Under the pieces are notes generated by a model. It was given only the letters and a program-made list of their open reading frames with translations. It was not told the DNA's origin and did no database searches. This document shows positions 1-47,500 of a stretch of 64,000 nucleotides of DNA, one piece after another; within the stretch, counting starts at the first letter, position 1, and each line of letters begins with the position of its first letter. The stretch is from Eublepharis macularius (taxonomy: Eukaryota > Chordata > Lepidosauria > Squamata > Eublepharidae). Position numbers and translations under genes: made by a program. The stretch covers positions 10,336,552 through 10,400,551 of the forward strand of contig NC_072790.1 of NCBI RefSeq assembly GCF_028583425.1. Reading direction: 5' to 3'.

Positions 1-791
1 GAAATTTGAAAACAGGCATAATTCTTTTCCTGTGGTGGCCATCACAACTTTTCTGTAGTAGCCTTAAATATACAAATCCCAGCAAAATGATTTCTTCACA
101 GCATACCACTTGGCTATCCACAAATCCCAGTAATAGCCTTACTTCACGTGGTTTGGTCACAGCTCATGAGCCACCAGTGCAGGATCCGTTTCAGCATGGC
201 CCGAAGAGGGATAGCAGATGAATCTATTACATATTCATTTGATTTTTATCTTGCCCTTTCATCAAGAAGGACTCCCCCTCCTCCCATTTTATTATCACAA
301 CGATTCTCTGACATAGATTAGTGTCGGGCTCTGACTCCCACGGGACAGAGCCAGGGATTGGTGCGCCCCTGCCCCCCCCCCCGCTTCCTTTAGTGGCAGG
401 TGCAGGCAAAGCCTTAGTCGTTGGAGGAGGGGGTTCTGTCTCACCATAGCCCACTCCCCCTTGTTCCACACGTCCCCTCTCATTTGGAGGTAGAGGTCTA
501 TCTCCTTGGCTACTCTGCTTCCTACCTTTTTAAGGAATTCCTGTGGGTGGAGCAGCCCTGAGCCCATTTAAAGCCCCGTGGAAAGGGGCACGGGCCTCGG
601 CCTCGGCCTTCTCTTCCTGCACCCCTCCCTCCCAACTGCTATCTTAGAGAGCCTCTTCTCTAGTCCGAGCCAGCCTAAGCGTGGAGGGAATGCTGCCAAC
701 TTCCTCCATGGGATTGCTGGCGGGTGCAGCTTGGCAGTGGAGCTCTGCCTTTCTTCTTTGCTGTGTGAAGGGTGTGGCCAGCATGGGGAGT

Positions 792-1000
792 AGGTTTGCA
801 AGCCTCCAGGCAGAGCCTGGAGATCTCCCGGAATTACGTCTATTTTCCAGACTACAGAGATTATTTCACTTGCAGAAAAAGGCTATTTTGGAGCACAGGC
901 TCTATGGCACTATACACTCCTGAGGTCTTATCTCCCCCGCCCTCCCTTGGATCCATTCCCCAAATCTCCAGGAATTTCCCAACCTGTAGCTGGCAACCCT
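792..1000. mobile_element. Inverted-repeat element, AGGGTTGCCAGC family
   Basis: Reads AGGTTTGCAAGCCTCCAGG at the left and GTAGCTGGCAACCCT at the right, with CTGGAGATCTCCCGGAATTA inside. It is somewhat diverged and no target duplication is clear. Confidence 0.7.
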
Positions 1001-1228
1001 AATGCGGCGTGCCCCAGCCAAGCCTCCCTGCGCAATAGCCTGCCTGGTCCTTCCTTGCCTGGTCTCGGGCAGGGCTTCCACCAGGAGCTTGTTATAGTTG
1101 CTCCAGCCAACATTGGGGCCTTTTCTGCCTGCTTGAGGGCCTCCCCCAATCCAGATAACCTAGAGGCTGGGCCCTTGACCCCAGGCAGATGGAGATAATA
1201 AAGGCCACCTGGGAGGGAAGGTGGCATG

Positions 1229-1480
1229 GGATAGCCTCATCTCATCCGATCTTGGAGGCTAAGCAGGGCCAGTACTGGGATGGGCAACCACCAGGCAACA
1301 GCAAACCACCTCTGCTTCTCTCTTGCCTTGACATCCCCTTGCTGGGGTTGCCGTAAATTGATTGCAGTTTGATGGCACATGCAGACACACAAAGATCATC
1401 CAGCAAGGTCTGGCATATCAAGGCAAACTGCCGACCACCAGATTTCCCCGTGGTGTAGCAGGTACTGTCCTTTTCCACAC
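1229..1480 (+). mobile_element. 5S-rRNA-derived SINE
   Basis: CATCCGATCTTGGAGGCTAA then GCAGGGCCAGTACTGGGATG is a diverged 5S rRNA internal-promoter region. It is followed by the usual body with GGCAACAGCAAACCACCTCT and CTTGCTGGGGTTGCCGTAAA. Confidence 0.8.
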
Positions 1481-1610
1481 CTTGCGTATATGCAGATGAA
1501 TTGACCTGATAAAATCATCACAAATTAATATGAACACATCCTTGAAAACGACAGAGCCATCCAAAAGCAGAAGGAATAGGCTGAATGGTTGCTTTCATTT
1601 GATCCTACAG

Positions 1611-36040
<34,430 letters not shown>

Positions 36041-36112
36041 AGAGTAGAGGTACAGAAGACTGTTTAATTAGATGATTTAAAATATTTTTTAAAATGCAAG
36101 TCTTTATTCAAT

Positions 36113-36118
36113 AATAAA
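36113..36118 (+). promoter_or_regulatory. SEL1L2: SEL1L2 polyadenylation signal AATAAA
   Basis: The canonical hexamer lies 73 bases after the stop in an AT-rich 3' UTR. No better signal is nearer. Cleavage is expected 15-25 bases later. Confidence 0.75.
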
Positions 36119-36351
36119 GAAACCAAAACTGATGTTAGTAGTATTACTTCTGCATAATTTGAAATACAGAAAAAACTGCAATCAGAAGCCATGTGACTGC
36201 AACTCATATACCTATACCCAGAAGGCTGGAATTGGGCAACACCTGTTCAGAAAACACATCAAAGCGGCTGGGATTTGTTCATTGTAAAAGGAGGGAGTGG
36301 GGGGGGGTAAGGCCTGCCTAAAACAGATTCATTGCTTCTTTGTACGTGTGT

Positions 36352-36562
36352 GGTGGTAGTGGAGAGTACCCTCAAGTCATAGCTGACCTGTGGCAACCCC
36401 AGCAGGGTTTTCATGGCAGGAGACAAACAGGTGGTTCGCCACTGCCTGCCTCTGCAACCCTGGTCTTTGTAGGTCTCCCATCCAATTACTAACCAAGGCC
36501 AGCCTTGCTTAGTTTCTGAGACCTGACGAGATCAGGCTTACCTGGACTATCCAGATCAGGGC
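36352..36562 (-). mobile_element. 5S-rRNA-derived SINE, reverse
   Basis: CATGGCAGGAGACAAACAGG (body) and GGTCTCCCATCCAATTACTA then CCTTGCTTAGTTTCTGAGAC (5S region) read in reverse. It is the main content of the SEL1L2-NDUFAF5 gap. Confidence 0.82.
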
Positions 36563-38220
36563 TCTTTGTACATGTAGGGGACAAGAAATCTTGTCTGGAA
36601 ATAGAGTTGACAGCTTCTAGTAAGTGTGTAGCTACTGTCCTGGGATGCAGTTGTTTTCTGAAGTTCAACCTTTTTGTCTTGTTTGCCTGGTCCCATTCTC
36701 TTTTGGGCCATTCGTTCTTGAAAATTCTGAAAAGGCTTTGCTTAAAATCTCCTTCATCTTGATGTTACCCCTTTGGTGTGGTGAGATTTCCTCTATGGGG
36801 AGACCTACCAGCATGCCACGCGGCAGTCTTTTAGAAAGGACCACCAGGCTTCCAGTGCAATTCTAAACAAAGTTACACCTTTATAAGTCAATTAAAGTCC
36901 GCAGGCTTAGAAATATGTGACTGCGCATAGGACTGCACTGCTAGACACCATTTGAAGTTTAGGTTGATTTCAGCCATGCTGTATACTTGAATTGGGTGGC
37001 AGTTATATCCTTACTGGATACTGCATTAATAGTATTTATCACTCATCAGCAATTTCAGAAAGGTCGGATAGAAACCAAAAGAGCTGTCAGGATGTTGAAG
37101 CTCTGGGGGAAAGCCTCAACCACAAAAAATCAGTAAGTCTTGGGTGGGTGGGTGTTTATGTGTGTGCAAGGACAAGGTTTGTCTGCCCAAAGCAGATGAG
37201 AAATCTTTGTGATAAAGCGGTTGCAGGTACCTTGGTTGGCAGCACAGGCCAATTCCCAACAGGCACAAGGACTCTCCCCTACTGATCATAAATTCCTTTC
37301 AGATGCTGTTCTTCAGGGTTAGTAGATACTCTTCCCCAGAAGCCTTTAATGTGGGCCAAGGAGCTGCAACTGGAACAGAAAGCCATTGCCTTCCTTCCGT
37401 GCACACACCAGGCCCTCCTACTAGCAGCCCAAGAATGGATAGCTTGAGTGTGAAATCTCGTGACTCATCTCGTCATGTCCTCATTCTTAGCAAATGCCAA
37501 TTATTTATAACACGTATCAGCCATAAGTCTGTCTTGTTAACAAAAAGTATATGCTGGGAATAGATGCACTGGTGTACACAAAATTCCCATTTTCTAAAAA
37601 GCCTGTGGAAAAGCTTCTGCAAAAGGCCTTTTGAAAGCTAAATAATGGCATAACGAGGGGAACGCAACTGCCTACAACGAGCACCTGTTCCTCCAGCGGG
37701 AAGGAGCAAAGCACCCAAAGTATCCTAGTATACGGCAGATTGAAAAATACAGTATTTTCCCCACTTCCAACAGTCTATAGGGTGGCCGTTAAGACTGTAA
37801 ATATTACTGCAGAGCCACGATCCCATTTACTTCTCTGAGGTAAAGGTTAAATTCCATCCAATTTTGCATCTATTCTTCTCTCCATCACCATAAAAGCTCA
37901 TTATCAGAACTGTTTTCAACATGCCGTTAAAAGCACCTGTACCTACTCACTTGTGAGGCAGGCCTTGTTTTTTAAAATGTAATTTTATCATAATGTAATT
38001 ACTTATTACTGTATATATGATGCGACCCTACATGTCCTGCTATTCCAGGGCACTGGCTCTAGCTATTATTGCTGGAAAACTATCAGCATGTTAATCAAAT
38101 ATGCTATTTTAAAGCACTGGTTAAAGGGATGGAAGATGCTCCTTCCACTCCCATCATTAACCACAGATGCTTGCCTCACTATCGTTTCTTGTTAGCACAA
38201 TCTTAGACAGTCTCCTTATA
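36563..38220. other. Intergenic, SEL1L2-NDUFAF5 convergent gap
   Basis: Besides the reversed 5S SINE at its left, it contains only unique-looking sequence without exons. Confidence 0.5.
36847..36950. repeat. Diverged palindromic repeat relative
   Basis: GTGCAATTCTAAACAAAGTT at the left and GCATAGGACTGCACTG at the right are the family ends; the middle has decayed. Confidence 0.45.
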
Positions 38221-38240
38221 GAAGCACAAGGTATCATAAC

Positions 38241-38246
38241 TTTATT
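38241..38246 (-). promoter_or_regulatory. NDUFAF5: NDUFAF5 polyadenylation signal AATAAA
   Basis: A minus-strand AATAAA (TTTATT on +) stands about 165 bases after the stop and is the best-placed hexamer for a short 3' UTR. Confidence 0.65.
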
Positions 38247-38410
38247 GGACTGAAGCTTTATAAAATAAAATTCACACAATTTACAGACATGAGCACAACC
38301 AGTGAAGAAAGAGACAAGTGAAATGTATTATTTCCAGGTAACGAGTTAAAATGTCAAGAAGTATAACTGTCTGTACACTTCCTGCACATCCAAGACAGTC
38401 ATACCATGTC

Positions 38411-38500
38411 TCAATTTTTTTTCTTTGCTGGAACCGATGGGTTAATTTTATTAAGATCTCCAAACGATGCTGTCGCAGAACCTCTCTGGGCTGGTCTTGC
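38411..38500 (-). CDS. NDUFAF5: NDUFAF5 exon 11 (stop)
   Basis: 29 codons and [23 protein letters not shown] then PSVPAKKKN. It is shorter at the C terminus than human (MPPGKKSQ ending), within normal variation. Confidence 0.94.
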   Translation of the reverse strand, partial: ARPAQRGSATASFGDLNKINPSVPAKKKN

Positions 38501-41500
38501 CTAAAAGGAGACAAACCATTATTTCATTAACGCCAAGCCACTATTAGTCATTATTCCTTTTGTCTTCCATCAGAGCTTCCAGAATGAAAGTCCCCGATAA
38601 CACAATGCACAAAATATGCAACATGCTTATTTAACCATCCCAGGTGTAACAGCGGGGGCGGGGGGGGGGGGAGGAGAGACACATTACCTGTGATTCATGA
38701 AACTTCCAACCTATCATGTAATAGATCTGAAATGTGGCAGGTATTGTCCCATCATTGTTTCCGTACATTTCTAACAAAAAAATGCATTCCACAATATCAA
38801 AACTGCACCACACGCATGTACACTTAGTCCCTTCTAGCATTTAAATCTTTCGCTTACTAAGAGACTGTACAGCTCAAGTGGACCATCATGAAAACGGCAA
38901 TTAATTAAATTGCTTCTACCAGATACCAACAAGCTCTGTTTTCACCACATGCAAAGAGCCCCATGCCTGGAATGAGCAGCAGTGGTGGTCAGGAAGGCCC
39001 TTAAGTAGACCGCTGCGTCACGCTGTCATTCCTGGGTTAGCAAAGTCTGCCATCCCTGGGAACATCTCTGTGCTCTCTGTGCATCAGGCTAGTGGGCTTT
39101 TATGCCTGCACAGAGCAGCAGTTCAGAAGAGGATGCACTTAGGCACGAAATCCCCCCTCAGAAACGCAGCTGTGAGCATGCATGGCCAAAGGGCAGAAGC
39201 CACACCGCCCTGACATTCCCACCCCCCCAAGTTGAAGGAACCTGCTGTGCAGGAAAGGGGGGCAGGTCATGTGAATGCACACAGGATTCCATGAAAAATG
39301 GATAAGCTACATATTTCTCACATGGTGTTGCATTCATTTCCCCACACATGCCCTTTCTGGTATCCTTTTTGGCAGAAGAGAGCAAAAGATGGTAACCAGC
39401 ATAGTATTGCCCTAACAAGGAGAAACGGCACCCAACTAGTTCATGGCATCAAGGCCAGTATCATATGTGCTGAGAGTGGATGTGCAAGTGCTGGGGTGGG
39501 AAAGGGGGGAAAGCAAAGAATGCGGACAGCCCACCCGGAAACACGTGTCTGCAGGGCTGATGGACCCTCGCTGACTGACACGCCCATTCTGAGCCACTTA
39601 GCACTCCAATGGCACCAGCGAAGCCAGAGCCTCTTCACCAAAGCCGCTCATCTCCCAGCGAGACAAGACATGACTGTCTGAACGACAAGAGCCATCTGCA
39701 CTTACCCCTGTATACTGCTGCCGCCGCCAACAAAGTTTCCCTGTGTAGCATAGATTTCCTGCTCCACGAGCAATTACTTTCTCCCATACCTAAAAACAGT
39801 GTTCAGGCTTTAAAAGAAGATACAGCAGTGTCCCACTGTGTGCATGGCTGATGAGCAGCGCAGCAGTATGAGGCAGGACCAGATCGGCAACTTGTATCCC
39901 ATGGGCCAACAGCAGGCGTTGGCAGATGCCAATTTTTGCTGTGCAGCTGCGGTGACAACAAGGGAGCGATTCCTCTTCACTGCAACCCCAAGAATCAGCT
40001 TCCAAGGGAGGGGGGCAGTCGGGAGCCGTGCCTCAGTGGGACAGGCTTCCTTGGGAGGTGGTGGGTTCATCTTCTTTGGAGGTTTTTCGGTAGAGGCTAG
40101 TTGGCCACCTGTCAGCAATGCTGATTCTATGACCGAGTATGAACTTAGGCAGATCATGAGAGGAAGAGATGAGCCCAAACTAGGCCCTCATGGCTCTTTC
40201 TTATATGCCCAGGGTGATACTGATCACCACTTTGGGGTCAGGAAGAAATGTCCCTCCAGGCCAGATTGGCCAGGGATCCTGGAGGTTTTTTGCCTCCTCT
40301 GGGCATAAAATAGGGGGCACCGAGGGAGGCAAGGGGGAGAGAAAGCTGTGACTTTCCCTGCATTGTGCAGGGTCTGGACTAGATGACCCTCAGGGAGGAA
40401 AGTTTACCCAGCAAGCACAGCCTACCGCGCCATTCAGTCTCAAAAGACATGGAGATGGTCAACTAGTTGAGCACCCCAGTCTTCAGAGCGAGGAGTGTGC
40501 GTGTGTGTGGAATTCTTCAAATAAATTTCTGTATCCAGGTAATTAAAAAGCATAGTTTTGTCCCTCGACAAAACCACGTCTCTGAATTCTTATCATTAAT
40601 GGCAATTTCTCTACTGTGAATGTGCCCCTGTCATTAATCCCTCCAGTGCAGGGAACTGAATGAAACTGGCATAAATCCCCAGTGTCGTAGAATAACTTGA
40701 CTGAATGGTAAACTTTCCAGAACTACCATCCTGCTGCCCCACTGCTTAAAAAGAGCGGACTTGCCTTGCAGGTCATCCATAACTTCAAACATCCCAGGAT
40801 AGTTAACTTGGATTTCATCAGTATCCTAAAAATAATAAGATTTACGTTTTTACAAATATTTAAACAATGCATTTCTCAAAGGCTGACTAAAAAAGTCTCC
40901 TGGCTGCTGGTTAGTCTGTACCAAGGGCTGAGCGAAACATTTCTAAATACTTCAGAAGTTGTGAGCAAAGAACGTTGACAGTGCAGACTCAAGATAAAAG
41001 TGTCAGTTCGGAAGGAGAAAATACCACAACGTATCACCGATAAAAGGAAGCCTCGCTACACTAATAAAAGGTATCGATAAAGAAAGAGGCAAGCAGAGGC
41101 AGGGATCCTTCCCCTTTGACCCCGCCCTTCCAAACATCTTTCTTTGCACCTCCCTCCAAAACACTGCTGTATTTGTCCCCCTTCCCTCACAAAGACCATT
41201 CCCCTTGCCCCCCACCCACAATACCCTTCTTCCACCCCTCCAACCCTTCCCCATTTTCCAAGGTTGCCACAGGGCTAGCCCCAGAAAAGAGGGTGACTGC
41301 ATTTTCTGTACATGCGCACAGATAACGCTTTCCCCCCCTCTTCCCTGTACTTTTTTGTTATATGTAAGCTGTTTTCTCAAAGCCTGGAGTGGTCCGAAGT
41401 TTGCAGAAACATCTGGTTTGTTTTGAAGTGGTCACTATTCTCGGATTTAAGGATCTGCACGCGTTGGGGCCACTTCGGAATTAGATGGTGGTTGATAATT

Positions 41501-44500
41501 TCAAGACTAAACTGGAAGGGGCCCCAGAGGCAGAGTCACCAAAAGAAAGAGAAACTGAGCAGGCAAAGAAAGGCATTCGAGGGAGATGAGTGGGACCGGC
41601 AGCAGCACGTGGTAAAGGAGGACAGGGAGAAATAGGGGAGAGGGGAGAAAAATTAACAGAGTAACTAGAGGAAGGAAATACTGCACACTCCTGGGTAGAA
41701 AGAAAATGGGACATGTCATGGTATAGAGCGGCATAAATTGGAAAAATATATTTTAGAGGCTATTGATCAGGAAGCCAAAGTAGATTGAATTTTACATTAA
41801 CGGAACAAAATATGACAACTAATAGAGACAAATCTAAATGAATCTTGCTTAGCATACAGCTTTTTCACTTCCATAATAAAACCCTTGTCTAGAAATTATA
41901 TACTTTTCTCATTTAAGTGAGATTGTAATCTAAGAGAATAATCTTTTTTTAAACTCCAAAGCAAGGGACAACATAAGGTCTTCTTGGGAGCCACACAATT
42001 ACCACAGTTCTATTTTCTCATCAGTTCTACATGAATCACATTCTTCTCCTCCACCAATAAAGATACAAAACTGTTGCCACTATAAATGCATTAAGTCTAC
42101 ACACTCATATGCGCTTCCATTTATCTGCACAGATGACTCTCCCAATTCAACATGTACTTTTACTATAATTTTTTCCTCTTTTAGATCACAAGCCATCTTA
42201 AATTTAATTCAATGTATACTGAAATTTACAGCAAGACCCTGAGATTCAGAGCCTGCAGATTAATTTTCTACAGAAACCAAGAACGATCAGCGATCAGCAC
42301 CTGCAGTAGTTTTCTGGGCTGTTCCTTTCTCGTCATTGATAGTTACCACGGTCAGAGTGTTGAAGCCAGCACTCCCCAGCAGGTGTCCCAAGTCATTGAC
42401 GGCAGTAAAAGGAGATACGTGCGGAGAAAATCCTCCTTCTCTTTCCAGTTCTGCCAGCTGCAAAGAGCAGCGAAGCTCATAAAGGGTGTCTCCCCCGAAC
42501 ATGGCGCCAACAAACACTCCATCGGGTTTAAGGACTTGGTGTATCTGGAATACATCAGCGGAAGCGGAAAAGGTCACCCATCAAAGCATCTTCCGTAGGA
42601 ATTCCAGAGGGTTCGCTTCAGTGCAGCAAAACAGAGGACTAGAACCATCCGAGAGACTAGCAATATTTGCTCCAGCATGAGCGTTTGTGAGTCAGAATGT
42701 ACTTTTTCAGATGGAATGGATTTTTCCGTTGCCTGTGAGGAAGTGAGTTCTGACAGTGGAGAGCGCAGGCTGGAGTACATGTTGCTAGTCTTCACGGTGC
42801 CACTGGACTTCTGTTTTGCCTTCTGCAGCAGCGACAGAACCTTCGAACCTGAAGACAACGTGTTCTTGAATGTGATTTCACACAAAGCGGGATAACTTTG
42901 AACCACAGTAATATTCTAAGCTAGTTTTTTGGGCAGGAAAAGGTCTTAAATAATGTCTAATACAACTGGCCTTAAATTTTAAGAATCTCTTTACCACAAG
43001 ATCCGTACTCTGCTCCCTTCCAGAGGAGCTGGATTCTCTGCTGTTTGCTTTTCCCAACCTCCCCATTAGGCAGAAGGAACAATGTTGCCCATGGCCAGCT
43101 AATGAGCAACACTCTTGCCCATGGCCAGCTAATGAGCAACACTCTTGCCCATGGCCAGCTAATGGGCTGGCCATGGGCTAACAAGCATTGCAAATGAGCA
43201 GCCCACACAGGGCTGCCCGCCCCGCACTGACCAAAACTGCAGTTTTTAATTTGACTACCATATTCTGAGGGCTAGGACAAGAAGATGAGATTCAGAGGGA
43301 GCAGAGCACTGATACACCAGCACCTGAGCAGCCGGCATGAGAGCACTAGGATCAAAACAAACAGTAAATAGAACCCCTCAGACAATCTTCGATATGCCCA
43401 AGAGCCTATAATAAAATCAAGTGGTAGTAATCCCTGGAAGAGTTTCCAAGTAGAAAAAGATCAGTAAACCTGCATACAGATTCAATGAGATCACGGCTAG
43501 AAACAAACTCCCGTTTTGCCATAAACACCTGGACACGGGGGGGGGGGAGGGGGGGAGCCATCAGGGTTCCTAACTGGCTGAGCGCAGGATTAAGCAGCAG
43601 GAATCAAAACAGAAAGAAAACACGGCAACAGCATCAAGGCAGCCCACAGATCACGGCCGAGTGGAGGACAGAGTTTATTTTAACCGAAGAGCAGACAGGG
43701 AAGGAGCGAAAAGTGTTATGAAAATGGGGAAAAAAATCTCATTATTACAAGTGCCACAGCAGTGGATGCTCCTAGTAGCCCAATCTGTCACCTGTTTGAC
43801 AGAGGCTCGCTGGATTAAATAGTCTCACTTTGTCCACGTACTCCAAACATGGAGCCAGTAGTGAGACTGTAGCACCGGGACCTGGGAAGTGTCAGCTGGA
43901 ATTTCCACTCTGCCATGGAAGCCTGGGGTCAGTCACAAACTCTCAGCCTAACCTTCCTCAGCAGGTTGTTGTGAGAATAAATGGAGGAGAGGAGAATGAG
44001 AATAAAGTGCTTTGGGTCCCCACTGGGCAGGAAGGGTTAGGGTGCAAATAAGGTACATAAGTCATCAACATAATAATCCACTTTTCTATCTATGGTTCTA
44101 GAGGGAAACCTGAAGAACAGGAGCAGGTGGGGCACATCAGCACCTTCACAGGTGCAGCAAGACTCGCACTCACCTCACGCAATGCTTTGGGAAGGTCATT
44201 CACCCAATGCAAGCTAAAAACAGTGGAAGAAAATGAGTTAAGAGGTGGAACATATATTTCCTCACGTCACCAGATTCTGGCACATAGCTCAGGCTGGCTT
44301 ATCAATAACAAGGCACAAATGTCAAATGGTGCCAAACAAAGAAAGGACCAAGGCAATGGGCTGAGATCCAAACTCAGGTTGACATAAAGCATCACCAAGC
44401 AGTGCAAGTTCGGTGTTCGGCATTTTTATTTGCAGCTGGATGCTTTGACGTACAGATGCTATTGCAGAAATAACATTCGATTTATATACCGCCCTTCAGG

Positions 44501-47500
44501 ACAACTTAATGCCCACTCAGAGCGGTTTACAAAGTATGACATTATTATCATCGCCACAACAGTAATCACCCTGTGATTATTGCAATGCAATACATAAAGT
44601 GATATTAAGAAAGTAAGATAAACCAGTGAGCAGGCTTCAACAGTATGATGTTCTGAAATACCCAACGCTCAAATCTAATTTTAAAATTGTAGGCTGAGAT
44701 GCCAAAGAACCCACCACTGGGTTTTCCCTACAAACCATTTAAAACCAATTACCTCAAACTGCTGACAACAAGATCAAATGTGTTTTCTTTGAAAGGAAGG
44801 AATTCTTCATCGGCTACAACACTGACGGTGGGTATCTCTGATTCGATGGCGTTTTTCTAAATTGGAACAGAAAAAGTTTAGCAACGGGGGCTGAAGTAGC
44901 TGCTTCACTTTCTGGCATCAGGGATTAAGTGGCAGGCAAGTGCCATGCAGCTACTCACCAACGCATTTTCTGCCACATCGGCTTGACAAAACCTTTCAAC
45001 CACATCCTACAAAAACAAAGTTCATTGTCCTCAACCATTTCACATCTTTTTAACGACGGGGGTATTGGTTTGGTTGGGGAAGAGAAAAAAAACACGCATC
45101 ACCTCTACTCTTATCTGCAAGGGCTTCATTCAAAAGGAAACTACCACGAGTGTGTGTTTGTGTGGGCTTGTTTTAAAAATAAGGGCTAGAAACCTGCTAC
45201 TCCTTAGCTTTTTTAAAAAACCTGTAAGATGCATTTATAGAGCAGCAGCAAGGATTCTTCCTGATACAGCACATAAAATTTTACCAAGCTCAATTATTTT
45301 TTTCCAGAAAGGTTAATGTGCCACTGACCCACGAGTTTCGGCGCCGGTGCAAGGAAGTTCTCCTGCCTCCCCCTTCCTGCTGCAGCCGGTCATCCCCGTG
45401 AGACCCTGCTCCTGAGCTCAACTGACCCCATGGGAGCAACGTGGGGCACAAAGTGGAGATGAAAAAGCAAAAATCACCCCCTTGTGCCTTCCACAAACAG
45501 AAAAGGTACAACAGTAATGCCATCCTATATTCTAATACTCAAGCACGGCCCCATCTGCAGACACTTAAATCTGCAGATTGGGCCGCGGTGACAGAAGCCA
45601 GATTTTTCAGCAAACTTGAGGGACCACCTCATGTTTACAGAATGATTTGAAAACCAGGGGGGGAAATGGAGGGGAGGTTAAATCCTCTCGAACAGAAGAC
45701 CACTGTCTGCGCATGTGCAGACAAAGCATCTCTGTTAGGGAGGCGAGTTGGAGCCACTATAGCAAGCAGGTAGCAGGACGTACAGGCTGGAGGGTGGCTG
45801 GTCCGTCCAGTGAGGTGGGGAGGATAGGTGGTGTGTGGGAAGAGCAGATAGGCAGGTCCCCATTGCTACGTGGAGGAAGTGGGAGAAGAATCCACAACCG
45901 TTTGCTGGGTAGGTGGGACAGCAGCCGTTTTTGCTCCCCACCCATCACTACCCCCTGGGCCTCACAGCTCCTGGGCACAGCGTGGCTTCAGGCAGTGAAG
46001 TTGTGGTCAGCAGAGGAGTTGCATGGGAAGAGGGGATAAGAGAAGGTGGGAGGAGGAGAGGAAGCAAAGGCAGGGGGGCTGGGATTCCCCCTCCCCACAA
46101 GTTCCTTGCGAGTTTTATAATACCTAAACTGTTAGAATTAACAGGCTCAAGCAGATCTGACATCCCCCACCCCACCAATCTAGTATTTTAAATGCAGCAA
46201 AGAAAAATCAAAGGCTGGTATACTCATTACAACAGTCTGTGCAACTTTAGATTCAAACTGCATGTCATGATGAAGAAACTGCAATACCTTGTTTAAATGC
46301 TGAGCTATGTAGCTTCGTCCACAGCCAAGGTCCAAAGCCAGCGAGAAAGTCCTTTAAGATCAAAAAACAGTACTGACTCGCCAAGATGCAATCGAGTAAG
46401 CTGTGTTATACGTTACGCTTTGAAGAAATTATCGCTTTTTCAAAAAAGAGAGAGGCTGAACTTACCCCCAGAATAAGTCTCTGAGCTTAATGAAATGAAA
46501 AAAAATATTACCCTTGATGTAATTATGTATTTTAACTAGTCTCTTCATTGTGAAATTTATACTACCAGTGTTCTCCCACCTGTATCTGATTTAGTCAGAA
46601 CATTCCCAGTAGTTACCTTAATTATAAATGCAGAAAATTCTACTACTGCATTACTATTATTCATGACAGTAATGTACATTACTATTACATCCATGAATTC
46701 TAAGAAATACACAAAATATTCCTCCACACAAATATGAGGAATATTTTATGCATACTTTAGATATGACAGCGTATCTGCTAATCTCTGGAAGTTGCACCCC
46801 ACACCAAAGTAGCCCCTTGACAGACTGAGGAACTGCGATGGATGAAATGGAAACTGAGACGGCTAGATCAAGTGTGGTGGCGTATCCGTCACAAAGCAAC
46901 AAGAACATAGTACGTTTATGAAAGCCTATGAGGTGGTGGTAAAAGCCACAAAGGAGGAATACTGCACGGCTTCCATTGCATCTGCAAGCTCGGCTGGCAC
47001 AACTGTCTAGAGTGATTCGGTTGTTGACGTCCCTCTTGCAAGGGACGAAGAAAAATGCTGCTTAGGCTATAAGCTGCGAGGTGTTTGGTAGCTATTTTGT
47101 GGATAAGAACTTGCTGCTCCACCAAGATTTGCCAGGGACAGTTGATACAGTGAGTGAACGAGAGGCCCCTTTGCCAACTTGATGTTAGCTCAGTACAGGC
47201 ATCTCCCCCAGAAGGAAGTGGGCAGGATCCTGCATGCTGTGAAACCCATCACGTGCCCAGCGGACCCATACCTGTCATGGCTGGTGAAAACCAGCAATGC
47301 CTGGATCCGGGTCACTTTGGCTGACATCGTCAACCTGTCCCTGAGCTCCAGGATCTTCCCAAGCGTACTGAAGGAGGCGGCGGTGTGGCCCTTATTAAAG
47401 AAACCATCGGTGGATCCTCCTGATCCAGCCAATTACCGCCCAGTTTTGAATACAGTTTTGCCACACTTTCAATGGAGGTCCAGGTTAAGGCCGTTGCTCA

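Larger units (their letters stand above)
1..1610. other. SEL1L2 intron, left edge
   Basis: Apart from the inverted-repeat element and the 5S SINE there is no coding signal. The first 24 bases (GAAATTTGAAAACAGGCATA...) match the repeat at 10331. A GC-rich stretch at 340-640 has ORFs on both strands without recognisable content. Confidence 0.5.

Noticed and set aside
1229-1480. Functional 5S rRNA gene
   Set aside because: The 5S part is short and diverged and continues into a SINE body.
43085-43178. Short regular repeats as a CRISPR array
   Set aside because: The units are adjacent without spacers, in an animal intron.
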